The notes: a model not told the origin generated them from the letters alone. Numbered from the stretch's first letter, positions 21,501 to 32,035 are shown. The stretch: DNA of 64,000 nt from Zeugodacus cucurbitae (GCF_028554725.1 NC_071671.1:50304001-50368000); one strand, 5' to 3'. Made by a program: numbers and translations.

Positions 21501-23857
21501 TTCATAAATAGTTCGTTAATGGTTTTTTCTACTCAATATGGTAACCAGAACATGGATCGGTGCTTGCGATACTACAGTAGATTGGACTTACGCTTATTTA
21601 GTCTTGGCGCCCCAATAACCCTTCGACTGCCAAAACGCCCGTTTTAACGCCTTCTAAATAGTCTAATAAGACCAGTATACCGTTAGATGAATAGTATAAA
21701 TAACCAACATCCAAAAACGAGATTCAGCTGACTTAAGTAAAAACAACAATAACAACATGGTATCGCCAGGGCTTTTTAGCTATGATTTATACATATCAGA
21801 AGATTTGGAGATTTTAACATCCCGAATTAGGTCAAAATTTATGGATTTATTTTACAAAATACATATTAATTCGAAAAACTGTAGTCATAACCTCAACGCT
21901 CAGAGATGGAAACATTCAGAAAATGTACCGTTTAACTAAATTTCATATCTTTCTCTTACCCCACCACAGACTATCATTCGAATTCACCACCCAATCGGCA
22001 GGCACGCTTCAATCCATTCCTAAAAGACATGCCAAAGTCAAATGGCAAACAACAGCAACAACAACAACCAGCGCAAACAACGACAGCACATTCGGCGATG
22101 AATGACGAACAAAACGATTCATCGCAGACACAACAAAAATTAGCACCAGAAAGCACTAACGACAACAACACTGAGGCCAATAACACAAATGCAAAGCTGC
22201 CAAACAATACAACAACAACAAAAGCACAGTACACTGCTGCCAATGTCGAGGAGATGGAGATGGATGCAGACGTTGTGGCGGATAACGGTGATTATATGGC
22301 AAACACCATTAATGATGATGATGATGTTGTTGAACTGAAGAATAACAACAACGGCGAAACAACAACAGCAGCGGCCAAGTTAATTAACAATCACCAGAAT
22401 AGTGAGAATAATAAGAATACAACAAATACAACAACAGCAACAGCAACATTAATTAGCAACAACATTGCTACAGACAATCAAAATGGCAATGAGACGATAA
22501 ATCACACAACAGCAACACAAGCAACAACAACAAATGCAACAATTGAGGCTGAACAACAACAACAACCGTTAGAGGGTAATGGCATCGTACGCGGCCAACT
22601 GCCAGCCGGTAAAGTGATGCGTCGCAAAAAGACACCACCACAAGGTGGCAACGTCATGTCGAGCAGCGTCATAAGCACGAACAACAACAACGGCGGTGCA
22701 TCGCGTACCCAGCTGCAGCGTGCTTCCGTGGCACAAATGGAAGGCATATTGACGGCGTCCAATGATCGATTGAATGTGTCGATGACCGGCAGCATGGAAC
22801 TTGATGCAGGTGTGTGTTGAAATCGTTTTTAATTATTAAATAGAATTTGGCTTCTACCCGTTTCCCTGACAGTCGGGGCCACGTATCGTGAACCAACACG
22901 AACTTAGTTATTTGTTAACATTTTTTCGAATATATGGCGTGTGGCTTGAAAATCTGATAGCTTTACAAATTTGAATCCACCTTCTAACGGCTGTTAAGAT
23001 TATTTATTTGTATGCTATAAATGTCAGATGATTTTAAACCGTTTTTAAGAGGTGATTTACGCAAAAAACATTGTAAGAAAAAATTTATAGGAATTCTTTT
23101 ATGGGATAAAATTTTTATAGGAGAAAAAATGTATAGGAAATTTTTATTATGATAAAAAATTGTTCATTATAAAAATGGTTTCAAAAGAAAATATTTTTTA
23201 TGAGAGAAAAACTATTCTACGAAATTAAAACTTACGATCCACTTTGTGTAAATTAAGTTCCAAATGTCAGAGTAAATATATTTCTGACATCATATTGACG
23301 TCTGCGACACCTATAGGCAAACTTTAAATTAATTTTAGAGTACTAGAGGTTATATAACTTTTTTTTTTATATTTTTTCAACATTTCTATAAAGTACATAA
23401 AAATTTTCCATTACAGAAATCGAGGCCTCACTTCCCGACTGGGTGCAAGTTAGCGAATCGGTGCTAATACGTCCCTACAACACGAGCGGCGTCATCAGCT
23501 ACATCGGCAACACACACTTCCAAGCTGGCACTTGGATTGGTGTTGAGCTAGACACGCCGACGGGCAAGAATGATGGCACCGTGCAGGGCATACAATATTT
23601 CCAATGCAAGCCGAAGCATGGCATATTCGTGCGCTACGACAAGTTGATATTGGACAAACGTGGCAAGGCCATGCGCGCCTACAAGGCGGAGAAAAGCAAC
23701 AGTAAAGGTGAGTAAAATCTACCACAAAATACAACTAATGAATGTTATTAACTTTTAATTGGATTCTATTAACATTCCAGACACAAACATGACACGCTCA
23801 AAGAGTCGCGGCGAATCTTTGGCCAGCGTCGGTGGCGGCGCCGCCTCACGCAAATGA
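1889..23857 (+). CDS. Khc-73: Kinesin-73, KIF13-type kinesin-3 motor (5' partial)
   Basis: Plus-end-directed microtubule motor. In Drosophila it binds Dlg to orient neuroblast spindles and works in endosome sorting in motor neurons (family knowledge). Constitutive exons read here, all with GT/AG borders and an unbroken frame: 1889-1976, 2937-3100, 3226-3742, 3824-4415, 4772-5194, 5260-5406, 5521-5688, 6009-6155, 6353-6394 (possibly cassette), 6530-8192, 8259-8404, 11440-11539, 11613-11708, 19819-20156, 20246-20318, 21970-22809, 23417-23707, 23781-23857. They encode 1,969 residues plus stop. Order of parts: kinesin motor (window residues 1 to about 340), neck and short coiled coil, FHA (about 455-535), central KIF13 region including the DPFYESQENHNL segment, Ser-rich and Gln/Asn-rich tail, CAP-Gly near the C-terminus. 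About 20 N-terminal residues including the start Met lie upstream of the window, because the first exon here begins inside a codon at the EIELGTKC segment. Length matches the fly family (about 1,900-1,960). Confidence 0.97.
1977..2936 (+). other. Khc-73 intron
   Basis: A 960-nt AT-rich intron inside the motor region. The 96-aa open frame at 2288-2578 has no family resemblance and is taken as chance. Confidence 0.85.
4772..5194 (+). other. Khc-73: Khc-73 FHA domain exon
   Basis: Window residues about 454-594. The first roughly 80 codons form the forkhead-associated fold typical of kinesin-3: LIGG, then QLSGLGIQPEHC, then FVNGSAVLEK, then NGDRILWGNHHFFRVN. In kinesin-3 the FHA packs against the neck coiled coil and takes part in autoinhibition and partner binding (family knowledge). 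The rest of the exon (NFARDEIMQNELSNDPIQTA and on) begins a charged helix that runs into the next exon (5260-5406). Confidence 0.93.
5755..5965. mobile_element. Short MITE in a Khc-73 intron
   Basis: Ends are inverted copies: TGTTCAAAAAATAACGGGAA at the left and, on the other strand of the right end, TGTTAAAAAAATAACGGGAA. The roughly 200-bp interior is A/T-rich with a duplicated TTCAATTCAAAATATT unit and no ORF. It lies in the intron 5689-6008. The family is not identified; the terminal sequence resembles mariner-type MITEs. Confidence 0.65.
6353..6394 (+). other. Khc-73: Khc-73 42-nt acidic exon (probably alternative)
   Basis: Exactly 14 codons (PVVETYSDDEDSDE) between ..aaag and |gtaatt. 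Both neighbouring exons are in phase 0, so inclusion or skipping keeps the frame. The acceptor is poor: the preceding 30 nt are A-rich with almost no pyrimidine tract. That fits a regulated cassette. A full-length product is coherent either way (NGL-PVVE... or NGL-ESENSK). Confidence 0.75.
6530..8192 (+). other. Khc-73: Khc-73 central exon (KIF13 stalk/tail, Dlg-binding region)
   Basis: The largest exon, 1,663 nt. It opens with ESENSKSLDPFYESQENHNL, the conserved start of the KIF1/KIF13 central region, and continues through VFCQYTFWGHQE, the VEVWGHRSAGFSKTKGW segment, a Glu/Lys/Arg-rich helix (IKKEEKTEEERERELSL) and a segment ending SDGETYI. In Khc-73/KIF13B this part contains the MAGUK-binding stalk that docks the Dlg GK domain (established for the family; the exact borders here are inferred). 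The exon ends ATC G|gtgtgt at 8192, followed by an unusually short intron. Confidence 0.93.
8193..8258 (+). other. Khc-73: 66-nt in-frame stop-free intron of Khc-73
   Basis: Spliced, it joins ATC G|AA AAA TAC to give YIEKYTRG, matching the family. The intron has GT..AG borders and is 66 nt, a multiple of three, with no stop codon, so an unspliced message remains open and would insert 22 mostly hydrophobic residues (three Cys, then Phe/Tyr/Leu/Val). The spliced form is taken as the main product. Confidence 0.9.
8405..8467 (+). other. Khc-73: Possible alternative C-terminus of Khc-73 by donor read-through
   Basis: The exon 8259-8404 ends CAG|gtactg, a weak donor without G at +5. Reading past it adds 20 codons (starting VLYATRAFGSK, ending PPVA) and stops at TAA 8465-8467. 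AATAAA motifs at 9268 and 9318 could end such a message. The product would keep motor, FHA and central region but lose the Ser-rich tail and CAP-Gly. Its use is inferred. Confidence 0.45.
8468..11439 (+). other. 3-kb Khc-73 intron
   Basis: AT-rich. It holds the candidate 27-nt exon at 9052-9078 and the AATAAA motifs near 9268 and 9318. Apart from these I see no coding block, RNA gene or clear transposon. Confidence 0.8.
9052..9078 (+). other. Khc-73: Candidate 27-nt microexon of Khc-73
   Basis: A pyrimidine-containing acceptor (..gtctaccgcacag) and a strong donor (AGT|gtaagtatg) bracket 27 nt. The flanking exons (ending 8404, starting 11440) are both in phase 0, and the insert reads TVKETTTAS without a stop, between ..NFSQ and LMRFDAS... 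Thr-rich, so a possible phosphorylation patch. No transcript evidence was available. Confidence 0.5.
11440..11708 (+). other. Khc-73: Khc-73 tail exons 11440-11539 and 11613-11708
   Basis: They encode LMRFDASMESLLNVGRSESF..., then AHQAIRDFGTRNRHSFGG... to KPFGI. They are separated by a 73-nt intron (11540-11612). The second ends ATT G|gtaaga in phase 1 and is followed by the 8.1-kb intron. The Ser/Arg context around GRSESF and NRHSFGG suits phospho-regulated tail binding (inference). Confidence 0.93.
12792..12820. repeat. (TA)n microsatellite
   Basis: About 14 uninterrupted TA units in the 8-kb Khc-73 intron. Confidence 0.95.
13373..13804. mobile_element. TTAA-flanked MITE in the 8-kb intron
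   Basis: Terminal inverted repeats GGGTATTCACGAAAC (left) and AGATATTCACGAAAC (right end, other strand), each flanked by TTAA (13369-13372 and 13805-13808). This 432-bp AT-rich element has an internal direct repeat TTGCCTACATTTAGG near 13564 and 13668. TTAA duplication is typical of piggyBac-type insertion; no transposase is present. Confidence 0.7.
14369..14383 (+). other. Khc-73: Candidate 15-nt microexon of Khc-73
   Basis: The sequence ..aacaccag|GCTCTATTCTGTCAG|gtaaac has both splice borders. Both flanking constitutive exons join in phase 1. Here the codons become ATT G|GC TCT ATT CTG TCA G|CT, so it inserts five codons and keeps the frame (GI-GSILS-ASP). The upstream stretch is C/A-rich rather than T-rich, as for weakly recognised exons. 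Confidence 0.45.
14464..14499. repeat. TTCG-type tetranucleotide repeat
   Basis: Imperfect (TTCG/CTCG)n array, about nine units, 80 nt downstream of the candidate 15-nt exon. Confidence 0.85.
15471..15511. repeat. (TA)n microsatellite
   Basis: About 20 TA units with one interruption, in the 8-kb Khc-73 intron. A short tandem of ACTTAGCC units lies just upstream at 15364-15388. Confidence 0.95.
17238..17256. repeat. (GTCA)n repeat
   Basis: Four to five GTCA units in the 8-kb Khc-73 intron. Confidence 0.85.
19627..19686 (+). other. Khc-73: Candidate 60-nt cassette exon of Khc-73
   Basis: The acceptor ..tttcggaatgcag and donor AAGC|gtaggt enclose 60 nt with phase 1 on both sides, compatible with the exons at 11708 and 19819. 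It reads ARPTFLNLNLNFNQRNPPTK without a stop, including three TTGAAT units. It lies 132 nt upstream of the constitutive exon 19819-20156. Confidence 0.55.
19819..20318 (+). other. Khc-73: Khc-73 tail exons 19819-20156 and 20246-20318
   Basis: The first reads ASPATSKLLGMRMTTLHEEP..., an acidic EEPEDSYSDSEY stretch, TRSRLTASKTMDSFMDVS and a Ser-rich run ending SSGYGSQ. The second reads AVSCSNLTNDDIASMRSMSI then DETP. The two are split by an 89-nt intron. Low-complexity Ser/Thr suggests a disordered, phosphorylated linker. The second exon ends CCA G|gtgagc in phase 1. Confidence 0.94.
20319..21969 (+). other. Khc-73 intron with LINE fragment
   Basis: A 1.65-kb intron whose central part is an antisense non-LTR retrotransposon remnant (20499-21125). 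The remaining 21126-21969 shows nothing recognisable. Confidence 0.8.
20499..21125 (-). mobile_element. 5'-truncated non-LTR retrotransposon fragment (RT C-terminal part)
   Basis: The minus strand reads NFEVVDNFVYLGTSI, then, after a frameshift near 21040, RCYFGLSRQLNSK, IIPVLLYGAEAWT, FEKKILRMIYGP, RLRWLGHVVRMDENTPALK and LPLRWRDQV. This is the well-known C-terminal end of insect LINE reverse transcriptases. The endonuclease and catalytic RT core (the YADD region) are absent, and the frame is broken, so it is dead. It lies antisense inside Khc-73 and its 3' end is near 20499 (TGAACGCCAAT on the minus strand). A same-family fragment lies at 62640-62925. Confidence 0.9.
21970..22809 (+). other. 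Khc-73: Khc-73 Gln/Asn/Thr-rich tail exon
   Basis: It begins DYHSNSPPNRQARFNPFLKD, which continues DETP of the previous exon and is conserved in fly Khc-73. It then runs through CAA/CAG/AAC/ACA-rich sequence coding polyGln, polyAsn and polyThr, an acidic NDDDDVVEL patch, and closes with a conserved basic motif (GQLPAGKVMRRKKTPPQG) and SVAQMEGIL. Low complexity makes this the fastest-evolving part of the protein. It ends GCA G|gtgtgt. Confidence 0.93.
22810..23416 (+). other. Khc-73 intron
   Basis: A 607-nt AT-rich intron between the Gln/Asn-rich exon and the CAP-Gly exon, with no feature seen. Several near-repeats of ATAGGA/TTTTTATGGGAT type occur at 23085-23170. Confidence 0.8.
23417..23857 (+). 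other. Khc-73: Khc-73 CAP-Gly domain and C-terminus
   Basis: The exon 23417-23707 encodes a complete CAP-Gly domain: LPDWVQVSESVLIRPYN, WIGVELDTPTGKNDG (signature GKNDG at 23563-23577), YFQCKPKHGIFVR. CAP-Gly binds EEY/F tails of tubulin and CLIP/EB proteins and marks the KIF13B/Khc-73 branch. The last exon, 23781-23857, adds MTRSKSRGESLASVGGG and ASRK and stops at TGA 23855-23857. Confidence 0.96.
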
Positions 23858-24790
23858 TTATATCCAAAATGTTCGCATCAAATGCACCGCTGGGCTAATT
23901 GCAAGCAATCCACATTGGTGACAGCAGCCAAAGTAGCAACAACAACAACAAACACCACAGCACTAACTGCAGCACATGGCGGCAGCAAGAGCGCTGCTGC
24001 TGCTGCTGCACCAACACGCACATGCACCAAATTGCGTGCAACCAGCACAGCAGCCGCAACGAATGTCGCGCCGTTGACGACCGCGGCCAAGTCCATGGCT
24101 GCGGCCGTGTCACACGTCACCGGCGTCGATGCGAACACCACGAGACGTTTCAAGCGACGCTCAACAGCATTTTAAAAGAGTGGCAACAAAGCAGCAACAA
24201 CAACAATGTATTGTAGGCTGCGTTGCTGCCAAAATGCCGCGCGCAGCGTGCGCAATGAACGCTCGACGGAATAGACATTTAACGGTTAAAAGTTAGAGAG
24301 AAGCATATAATTCACAAGCATCCAAGTCATACAGCACGCATATACAGTTGTATGTGGCAAAGATAAAACAAAAACAAAAAAACATGTATGCTTCATTGAA
24401 CGAACGAAACGAATTGCAATTGCATAATACATATATTACATAAATATTACATAACGGCATATTATATCATATAATATGGCATACATACAGAGACATACTT
24501 ACACTCGTAAATTAAAATTAATAATCACATAATGTACAGCCCACGTTGTGACCCCTTGATTGTAATGTTATCGTAGTTAAACACACGTTCCACACACATT
24601 CCCAAACTCCGCCCAACCCCATTCCATCCAAAAACAAAAAAAAAAAAACAACAACAAAACGCCCATTTCGTTAGAACGTGTTGTGCGAAGTAGTGAAACT
24701 GTCTGCCCTGGGCAGTCAAAAAAAATTATAAAAAATTAAAAAAGCAAATTATGAAAAGTACCGTAATTTAATAAACCCTTTTTGTAGTTT
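23858..24790 (+). other. Khc-73: Khc-73 3'UTR (inferred)
   Basis: It starts after TGA 23857. It carries CAA/CAG arrays at 23935-24010 and 24185-24210. AATAAA at 24770-24775, followed by a GT-rich stretch (tttttgtagtttgtg), is the best proximal polyadenylation site. The frame of the CDS stays open to 24172 past the stop (see findings). More distal ends in the AT-rich spacer are possible. Confidence 0.6.
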
Positions 24791-24850
24791 GTGAAAGTAA
24801 ATTTGGTTTAGCGCTTTCTAAAGTACGCGTATTTCGTTTTTAATTTTTAG

Positions 24851-24875
24851 TGTGTGTGTGTGTGTGTGTGTGTGT
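24851..24875. repeat. (TG)n microsatellite
   Basis: About 12 TG units just beyond the inferred Khc-73 polyadenylation site. Confidence 0.95.
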
Positions 24876-27800
24876 ATTTGTGTATAAGTGAAATCTGTGA
24901 AGTTTTAAGGCAATGGGGAAAAAAATAATACTTTTTTATATTTTTATTTTCGTTATTAATATGAGGTATTGCTTATTGTGTCAAGTTGTTGTTAAGTGCT
25001 TCAGAGAAGACATCTGAAGACAAGTAGGATTAAAATTTCAACAAAAATGTCCCGGAAAGGCATACAAATATTTAACGCATAATATATATGTATATGTTGT
25101 TGTTGCAAACATTCCCAAAGTAATTTTGAGGAATTCTGCAAATGTGACAGTGCTTGGCCGAATAAAAATCCGAGTCCGTTACGGTTACTTAGAACCGACT
25201 GTCGTAGGATCGTCTTATGCGGCAACAGTCGTCTACAGTCGTGTTAAAGTTACAAAAACAAACTGGAATTTACATTCAATCATAAGCTATCACATCAACA
25301 TGTGGTTTATTAACAGCAGTAGCTAACTTGAGAGAGACTTACAAATTCGTTAAAATAAATGGTGTTTATTGTTGCTGTTAGCAAAAAACTTTATAATATG
25401 TCTTTGCTGCTCTTTTTTTCTCGATACACGGCACCATGCAAACCGAACGATTCGAATCCGATATTGAACCGACACTCTATAAAATGATTTAAGAACTTTT
25501 CTATCGTTACAACAATAACAATAACCCGACTGTGTCATAAAAGTTACTTTGGCAATTCGTTCCATGATAGTCCAATTTAAGTAACCGAAAGGACTATACA
25601 AAATTGTTTGGGGGAATTTATGCAATAACAACTATTACAACCGTTTTAACAGCAACAAATACTAATTTGTAAGGCTCCTCCAAGTATGCAAAACGATCTT
25701 GTTGTAATTCTGTTCATTAACAGTTCCCATCAGCATTTCTTAAAAGCTATTTGTGCTCGAAGACAACTACCAATTCGAGTCAATAAGCAATACCAAATGT
25801 TTTTGTTATAATTTTAGACAGCTCATTACATTAATTTTGATTTGTTTATATATATATATATATATTTTCAAATTATATTTTACTTTTTATTTGTTGTTTT
25901 ATTATTATTTATAATTATATTTTTTTTTTAATTTCATTTAATTTTTTTTTCAAGCATTTTTTGCTTTTATTAATTATTTTATTTTATTTTATTGGTATTT
26001 TTTAATGATGATTTTTTTACCTTCATTTATTTCTATTTTTTATATATAGGCATTTATTTTTATTTTGCTTTCGTGTTTTTGTTGTAATTAATTTTTATTT
26101 GTTTTTTAAGTATCAATTTCTTATGTTTTTTTACATTTTATAAGGTTATTTTTTCCATAACGCCTTCAAAACCTGCCTCTTCTCGCTGCGCTTCATATAA
26201 GTAAATATACATATATATATATTACATGTGAACTTGTGCGAATATGTATGTACGTAAAACTGCTCAAATTTTTAAAATCATTGTATTGAAAATAATCTAC
26301 AACAAACAAAAAAATACGTCCAAAACGAAAAACACATATCTGGCGAACAATATTTGCAAAAGCAATACAAATTCCAATTCTAATTCCATTTAATGTAAAT
26401 TCTATGTGTGCCTAAAAAATGGCAAAAAACACGGCTACTCCACGCTAAAAGTGTAATGTAACTAATGTATATACATGCTTTAGTAACTGTAACAATGTGA
26501 AAATTAAAAACAACAGTTATAACATAACTTGGCTTAGTGCGTGTTCCCCAATCGCTATATGTGTGTATGTATGCGGAGTTATTTATGCATATAACATTTA
26601 GTATTTCTGAGTATAATAGTTTATTTGAAATCAGCTGTGTAGTTGTAGTTGTTGCTGTGCGCTGTATTTAGTGTTGTTGCTTTCAGGTTACTACTACAAT
26701 ATTTCTAAAAAAACTGTATAAAATAATAATAATATTAATTAAAATAATTTAAATTCTTTTAAATTAAGTTTATTTTATATATATACAAATATACATACTT
26801 ACATACATATATATATATGTAATACATTATATAATTGTACTGTAAATGTTTATTCAATTAGTTGCAGCAGCATATTTAAGTAAATAATTAATTAATTAAT
26901 TGAAAGTGTGTGATTTATTTAATGCAATGTTATGCTATGCTATGCTGTGCTGTGCCATGTGTTGTTGTTGTTTCCAAGTGATAAACTTTACTTGTCACTG
27001 TGAGCGCCAACACATGTCCACGAAGCAGCTGTAAATCGTTTTTAGTTGCAGTCGTACCCTCAAGTATTTGTTGCGCTGACGCTCTCCAATTAGATTGCAA
27101 AAGCGATAATGAGAGTAAGAGAGCGCTGCGCTGTACTCCTTTTCGAAGCAATTGAAATTAGAAAAAAAAATCAAAATATATATAACATTTTATATTGCCG
27201 TTATTTTAATGTAGCCTATTTATATATATACAACAAATTTTTATTATTTTCTTTTGATTGTAATTGTAATTTGTTGTTGTTGCAATTCTGCGCCTTCTTG
27301 CACTTCTATTGTATTTGTAATGCCACAAAGTTAGCCAAGCGCTGCGTAGGCGCTTTAAATTACAACAATTTCCACTAGCATTATGTTTTAAACAAATCCG
27401 AAGCAGCGTTTATGCTTATGCTTAAATGAAGTAAAGCAATTTTCCATTAATTTTAATTAAATTCTAAATAAATTAAAATTTAACTTAATTTAATTGTACA
27501 ATATTTTATCATAGCTATTGTTCTATTCTAAAATAATATTCTTATTTTGTTTAGTTTAAATTAATTTTAATGAATTATTAAATTTAAATACTGTACATTG
27601 AATTCTGTGTAATATTTTTATGTAGTTTTGTTAAAAATAAATCAATTTTTTTAGCTTTTACGTACATATACATATATATATTTAATACGCCTAAGTTGTG
27701 TAGCGTAATTAGCGTTGAAAATTATGAACAACTACAATTTAAAGTTTAAAAGTGTAGCGTAACAACGACGATAATCAAACTTAAAGCAAACTAATTTAAT

Positions 27801-27986
27801 GTGATGTATTTCTTAATTTGCCTTTTTTTGCAAAATAAACAGACAGTAATTGAAAACAAAAAACTTAACATTTGTTGTTTTTTTTTATTTATTATTATTA
27901 TTTATGTATATATAAAATACTTTTAAGTTTTTTCAAGCATTTTCAACAATTTTTAGTAGAATTAAAAAAAGAAAAAATATATTTTT

Positions 27987-28227
27987 ATAACCTCAAAAAT
28001 AAAAAAAAAAAATATTTTTACAGCGAAAATTTGTCCATAACCTCAAAATAAAAAATAAAATCTAACTGAATTTATCACAAATTACATTAAAATGTAATTT
28101 AAAACTTCAAAAATTGACGCAAAACGTAAATTATAGCTTTTTAGAGGAAATTGTTTTCATAACCTCAAAAAAAAAAATGATTTTTTAATTTGAATTTTTT
28201 GTCCACGTACTTTTTATAACCTCAAAA
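27987..28227. repeat. Four direct copies of ATAACCTCAAAA
   Basis: Copies start at 27987, 28037, 28159 and 28216, each followed by an A-run, within A-rich sequence. Spacing is irregular, so this is not a simple tandem array. Confidence 0.8.
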
Positions 28228-31200
28228 AAATGTAATTATGAATGAATTCTTTTTAATTTTTTTCTACAAATTACTCTGAAAATTATAACATTTTCTTAAA
28301 TATTAAAAAAAATTTAAATATAATTTTTGAAAAACCGTCCAAAAATTAAAAAAAAAATATTTTTAAATATATTGCTATATTTTCTATTGAAAAAAAAAAC
28401 AGAATTAAATCTACACTTCAAGCACACACCAACAAATATACATACATATCTGCATTTAACAATATTTTAATATTTGAGAACAATATAAAAATAAATATTT
28501 GCTCAACTTGTGGCCTCAAGCGCTAACTTATGTATGTCCATGGTGTCGACTTTGTGGCATTAACGAAACTTGAAAAAACACCGACTAAATGAAGAATTTA
28601 TTATTTGAAATCAATTTATCCGTCCAAAATTTGAGGTTGATTTCCTATATTACAATGTGAGTATACACGGAGAGAAATTTTGTATCACAGAGAATATTTG
28701 AAAAGAAAAATATTTGAAAGATATTTCTAAAACGCGAAACGCTTTGATTTTCGAAACATATGCTGGAATCTAAAATTATGTATTTTTAATTTTGTTAATT
28801 TACATTTTTATAAAAGGTTTTAGGCGATATTCAGTTGCTTTTTGAAAAATAAATTGCATACTATTAGGCGCTTTAGCAAGTTTTTTATTCAAATTTAAAA
28901 AATTCCTTAAACTGAGTTAACTGCTGCATCTAACTATAAAATTTTAAAAATTGTAACAAAATTTAGTAATTCTATTTTTAAGAGGAACAAATTGTTTGAG
29001 AAAAGCATAGCATAGTTTTAGGAACATATTCTGTTCCTTCTTATTTTTTTTTACCGGAAAATATCACAATTATTTTAATTATTATGAAACAAACTGGTGT
29101 GCAATAAAAATGAAAATAAAAACACTGTGCAATATTTAAGAGCGAAAATAGTTAATGAAGACTTACGACATAAGAAAAGCGCTGCTTGTCAATGAAATGA
29201 AATAAAAAAGTCCATTATATATACATATGAACATAATTGGTCGTTAAGGAACTAAAACTCTTTAAGAGAAATACTGAAAAGCGATAATGACAGACATAAA
29301 GACATACTCCATTTAGGTATTGAAATATACTAGTAAAAATTACTACCAAAAACGGAAATAATATAGGAGACCAGTAAAGACGAAGAAAAAAATGTCTTGA
29401 GTGTTTATGAGTGTAACTAAAAATATCTGAAAAACATGTAGAAACCTTGTATAACACACTTAGAAACAGCAGCAGTCTCATTAGAATACCACAGGCAGTA
29501 GCTTGAGAGAGCTTTTTCAAAAGCTCAATAGCAATAAATGTTATTAGTTTGAAAAGCAAGCTTAGAAAAATGAGTATGAAAATTTAGACATACCAGAAGA
29601 CAAGCGGACAAAAAACATATTTCGAAACATTAAATAAAAACTACTTAAAAAGGCTAAATTTAAAACTAAAAGCTCCTACTTGCAAACATTGTTCAAAAAT
29701 TAGAGCGCTTGGATTAAATACAGTAGAGTAAAGCTACAAAGTAATTGAATGTCTAGAAAACCAAGAGATGTGTAAGAAAAACCGAAAGCTTTGAGGGCGC
29801 AAATTATAGAAAAAAAGAAATTAAAATGATGATGACGATCTCCTGCACGATTATGAGTGGATGATTATGAAATTTCGAAAAATAATACTTTTTAACAACA
29901 AATCCAACAACCATATACATATACGTATACAAAAGGAAAAGCTCAAAAGCTCAGTTATGACACTTTTCACGTACAAATAAAAGCCCAATAAAGGACAAAA
30001 AATAAACAAATATGTGTGTTTTAGCATTAAAAAAACTCAAAGAAATGTATATCCTTGCCAGTCCTTTGACAATGACCAACCGACAGACAATATTCAATTA
30101 TGTATTAATTATAATTTAAAAACTTGGAAGACACACACACACACACGCTAAAGTAACCATATACTTACTGAAATTTATGCTGCGACAAATGTCATCAATG
30201 TCAACTGTTTAACAAATGTCTAATATAACAATATGTGTATTTACATATACATATCTCACACACTTGTCCATCTCAATGAGCTAAAATGCAGTTATCACAA
30301 CTAAATGAAATATGGAATTTCTTTAAAATGTTAAAAATATGCAACTCTATACACACACTTATTCAAGTTTTCGAAGGCACACAGCCACTTAAATATACCA
30401 ACACTACATGTAAATAGAAATAAATAAATAAAGAATATTCAAAAACTTTAAAACTAATTTTTCACTTTTTTCCAAAACTAAAAATAATTTTAATGCAATT
30501 AACTAAATGAAAGTCAAGACCAAAGTGACAAAGGTAATTTAAACAATATAAAAATTCTGCTTTCGTAGGGCACAGCTTTCAGCAAAACTGAAGGTAAAGC
30601 TTTCTTAAAAGCTCTACAAAATATAAGAAGAAATTTTTGATAACATAATATTGTTTTCCAAAATATTCCCACGTAATAACATTTTTTTTTTCAGCTTTTA
30701 TTAATTTAAAAGCGCCGAAAGCTTTTATATTTTGATACATTATTTGAATACTTAAAAGCCTTTTAATTGCCTTTGATAAGAATGCGAGTTATCTTTTTAA
30801 ACTTTCAGCTAAAATGTAATCGTGAAAGCTTTTCTTGAATCTGTGAAAGCTATACATATAAATTGAATACTTAGAAGCTATGCTGTAGAATATGGTAGAA
30901 GTTATTACTTAAAGCTTTTACTCTTTTCAAAATGTAGAAAGCTCTTTTAAAACTCTCTCTCTTGTGAATGTGAAAGCTTTTTAGCATTGATTATTAAGCT
31001 CATATTTTAATATTTTCAAAAGCATTCTCTACTTAAATTGCTCAGAAGAAAAAGGCAGCAATCTGATAAACGACAGAATAACTCTACTGAAAACATATTG
31101 AATAAATAAATATATATTATATGGCAGTAGATTTATTATACATATTTATTTAAAAATTCATAATTTTTCAAACATTTCATTTAACAAATTTAAATACGTA

Positions 31201-32035
31201 AAAAACGAAAATAAACCCAAATTTATTTACAAAATAAAATTATAAAATTTATTACGCCAAAGGCAATGAAAATATTTACAAATTATGTAAAAAAAAATAA
31301 AAGAGATAAATCGAAATGGAAAACACAAATCTCATAAACAACTGCAAACAAAACGTCCAAATTTACGAAAGCAAATGTAAAAAACAAAAACAAAGAAGAC
31401 AAATATGAACAAATACAATTTAAACAATTACTAAATACATATACATACATATATACAATAAATTGTATATTATATTATATACTTATGGGTATTTTTTATA
31501 CACACACTTACATAAATACTTGAAAATCTCAAGAAATACAAAAAACAAGCAAAAAACAACAGTAAGTAATCGAACAATAAATAAACATAATAAAATCATT
31601 TACTGCAAACAACAAGAAAATAAAATTAAAATTCTTTAAATGAATTAATATTTAAATTTAAAATATTTGTATGTATGTATGTATAATTCTGCAATTAACA
31701 ATTTTCCATTACATTTTGGGTACTTTTTAAGATTCTAAAAATATACTACTTTTGATTAACACAGAGTAAACTCAAGCAATCACTTGGCAGCCGAGGATTG
31801 ATTGATCCGTCACACACCACATTGCACTGCAAATACATTATGTACATACAAACTAATTTGAGTCAAATTAAAATCTGAGGTTAACTAGAATTGAATTCTA
31901 CAACCAACCAAATGAACCAAACAACTACTCAATATATTCAGTATTTTTTGTATAATTTGTTCTTCAAAGTGCACATTGCATTAAATATTGCTTCTATTTC
32001 TAGTTTTTATGAAATTTTCTTCAGATTGGATATGA

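Larger units (their letters stand above)
24791..32035. other. AT-rich spacer, no gene recognised
   Basis: Only short low-complexity open frames occur here. Visible structure: a T-rich block at 25840-26160, four copies of ATAACCTCAAAA at 27987-28227, a cluster of AAAGCTTT-like words at 30560-31030 and a (CA)n near 30130. No tRNA-like or protein-like signal was found. It could hold extended 3'UTR of Khc-73. Confidence 0.7.
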
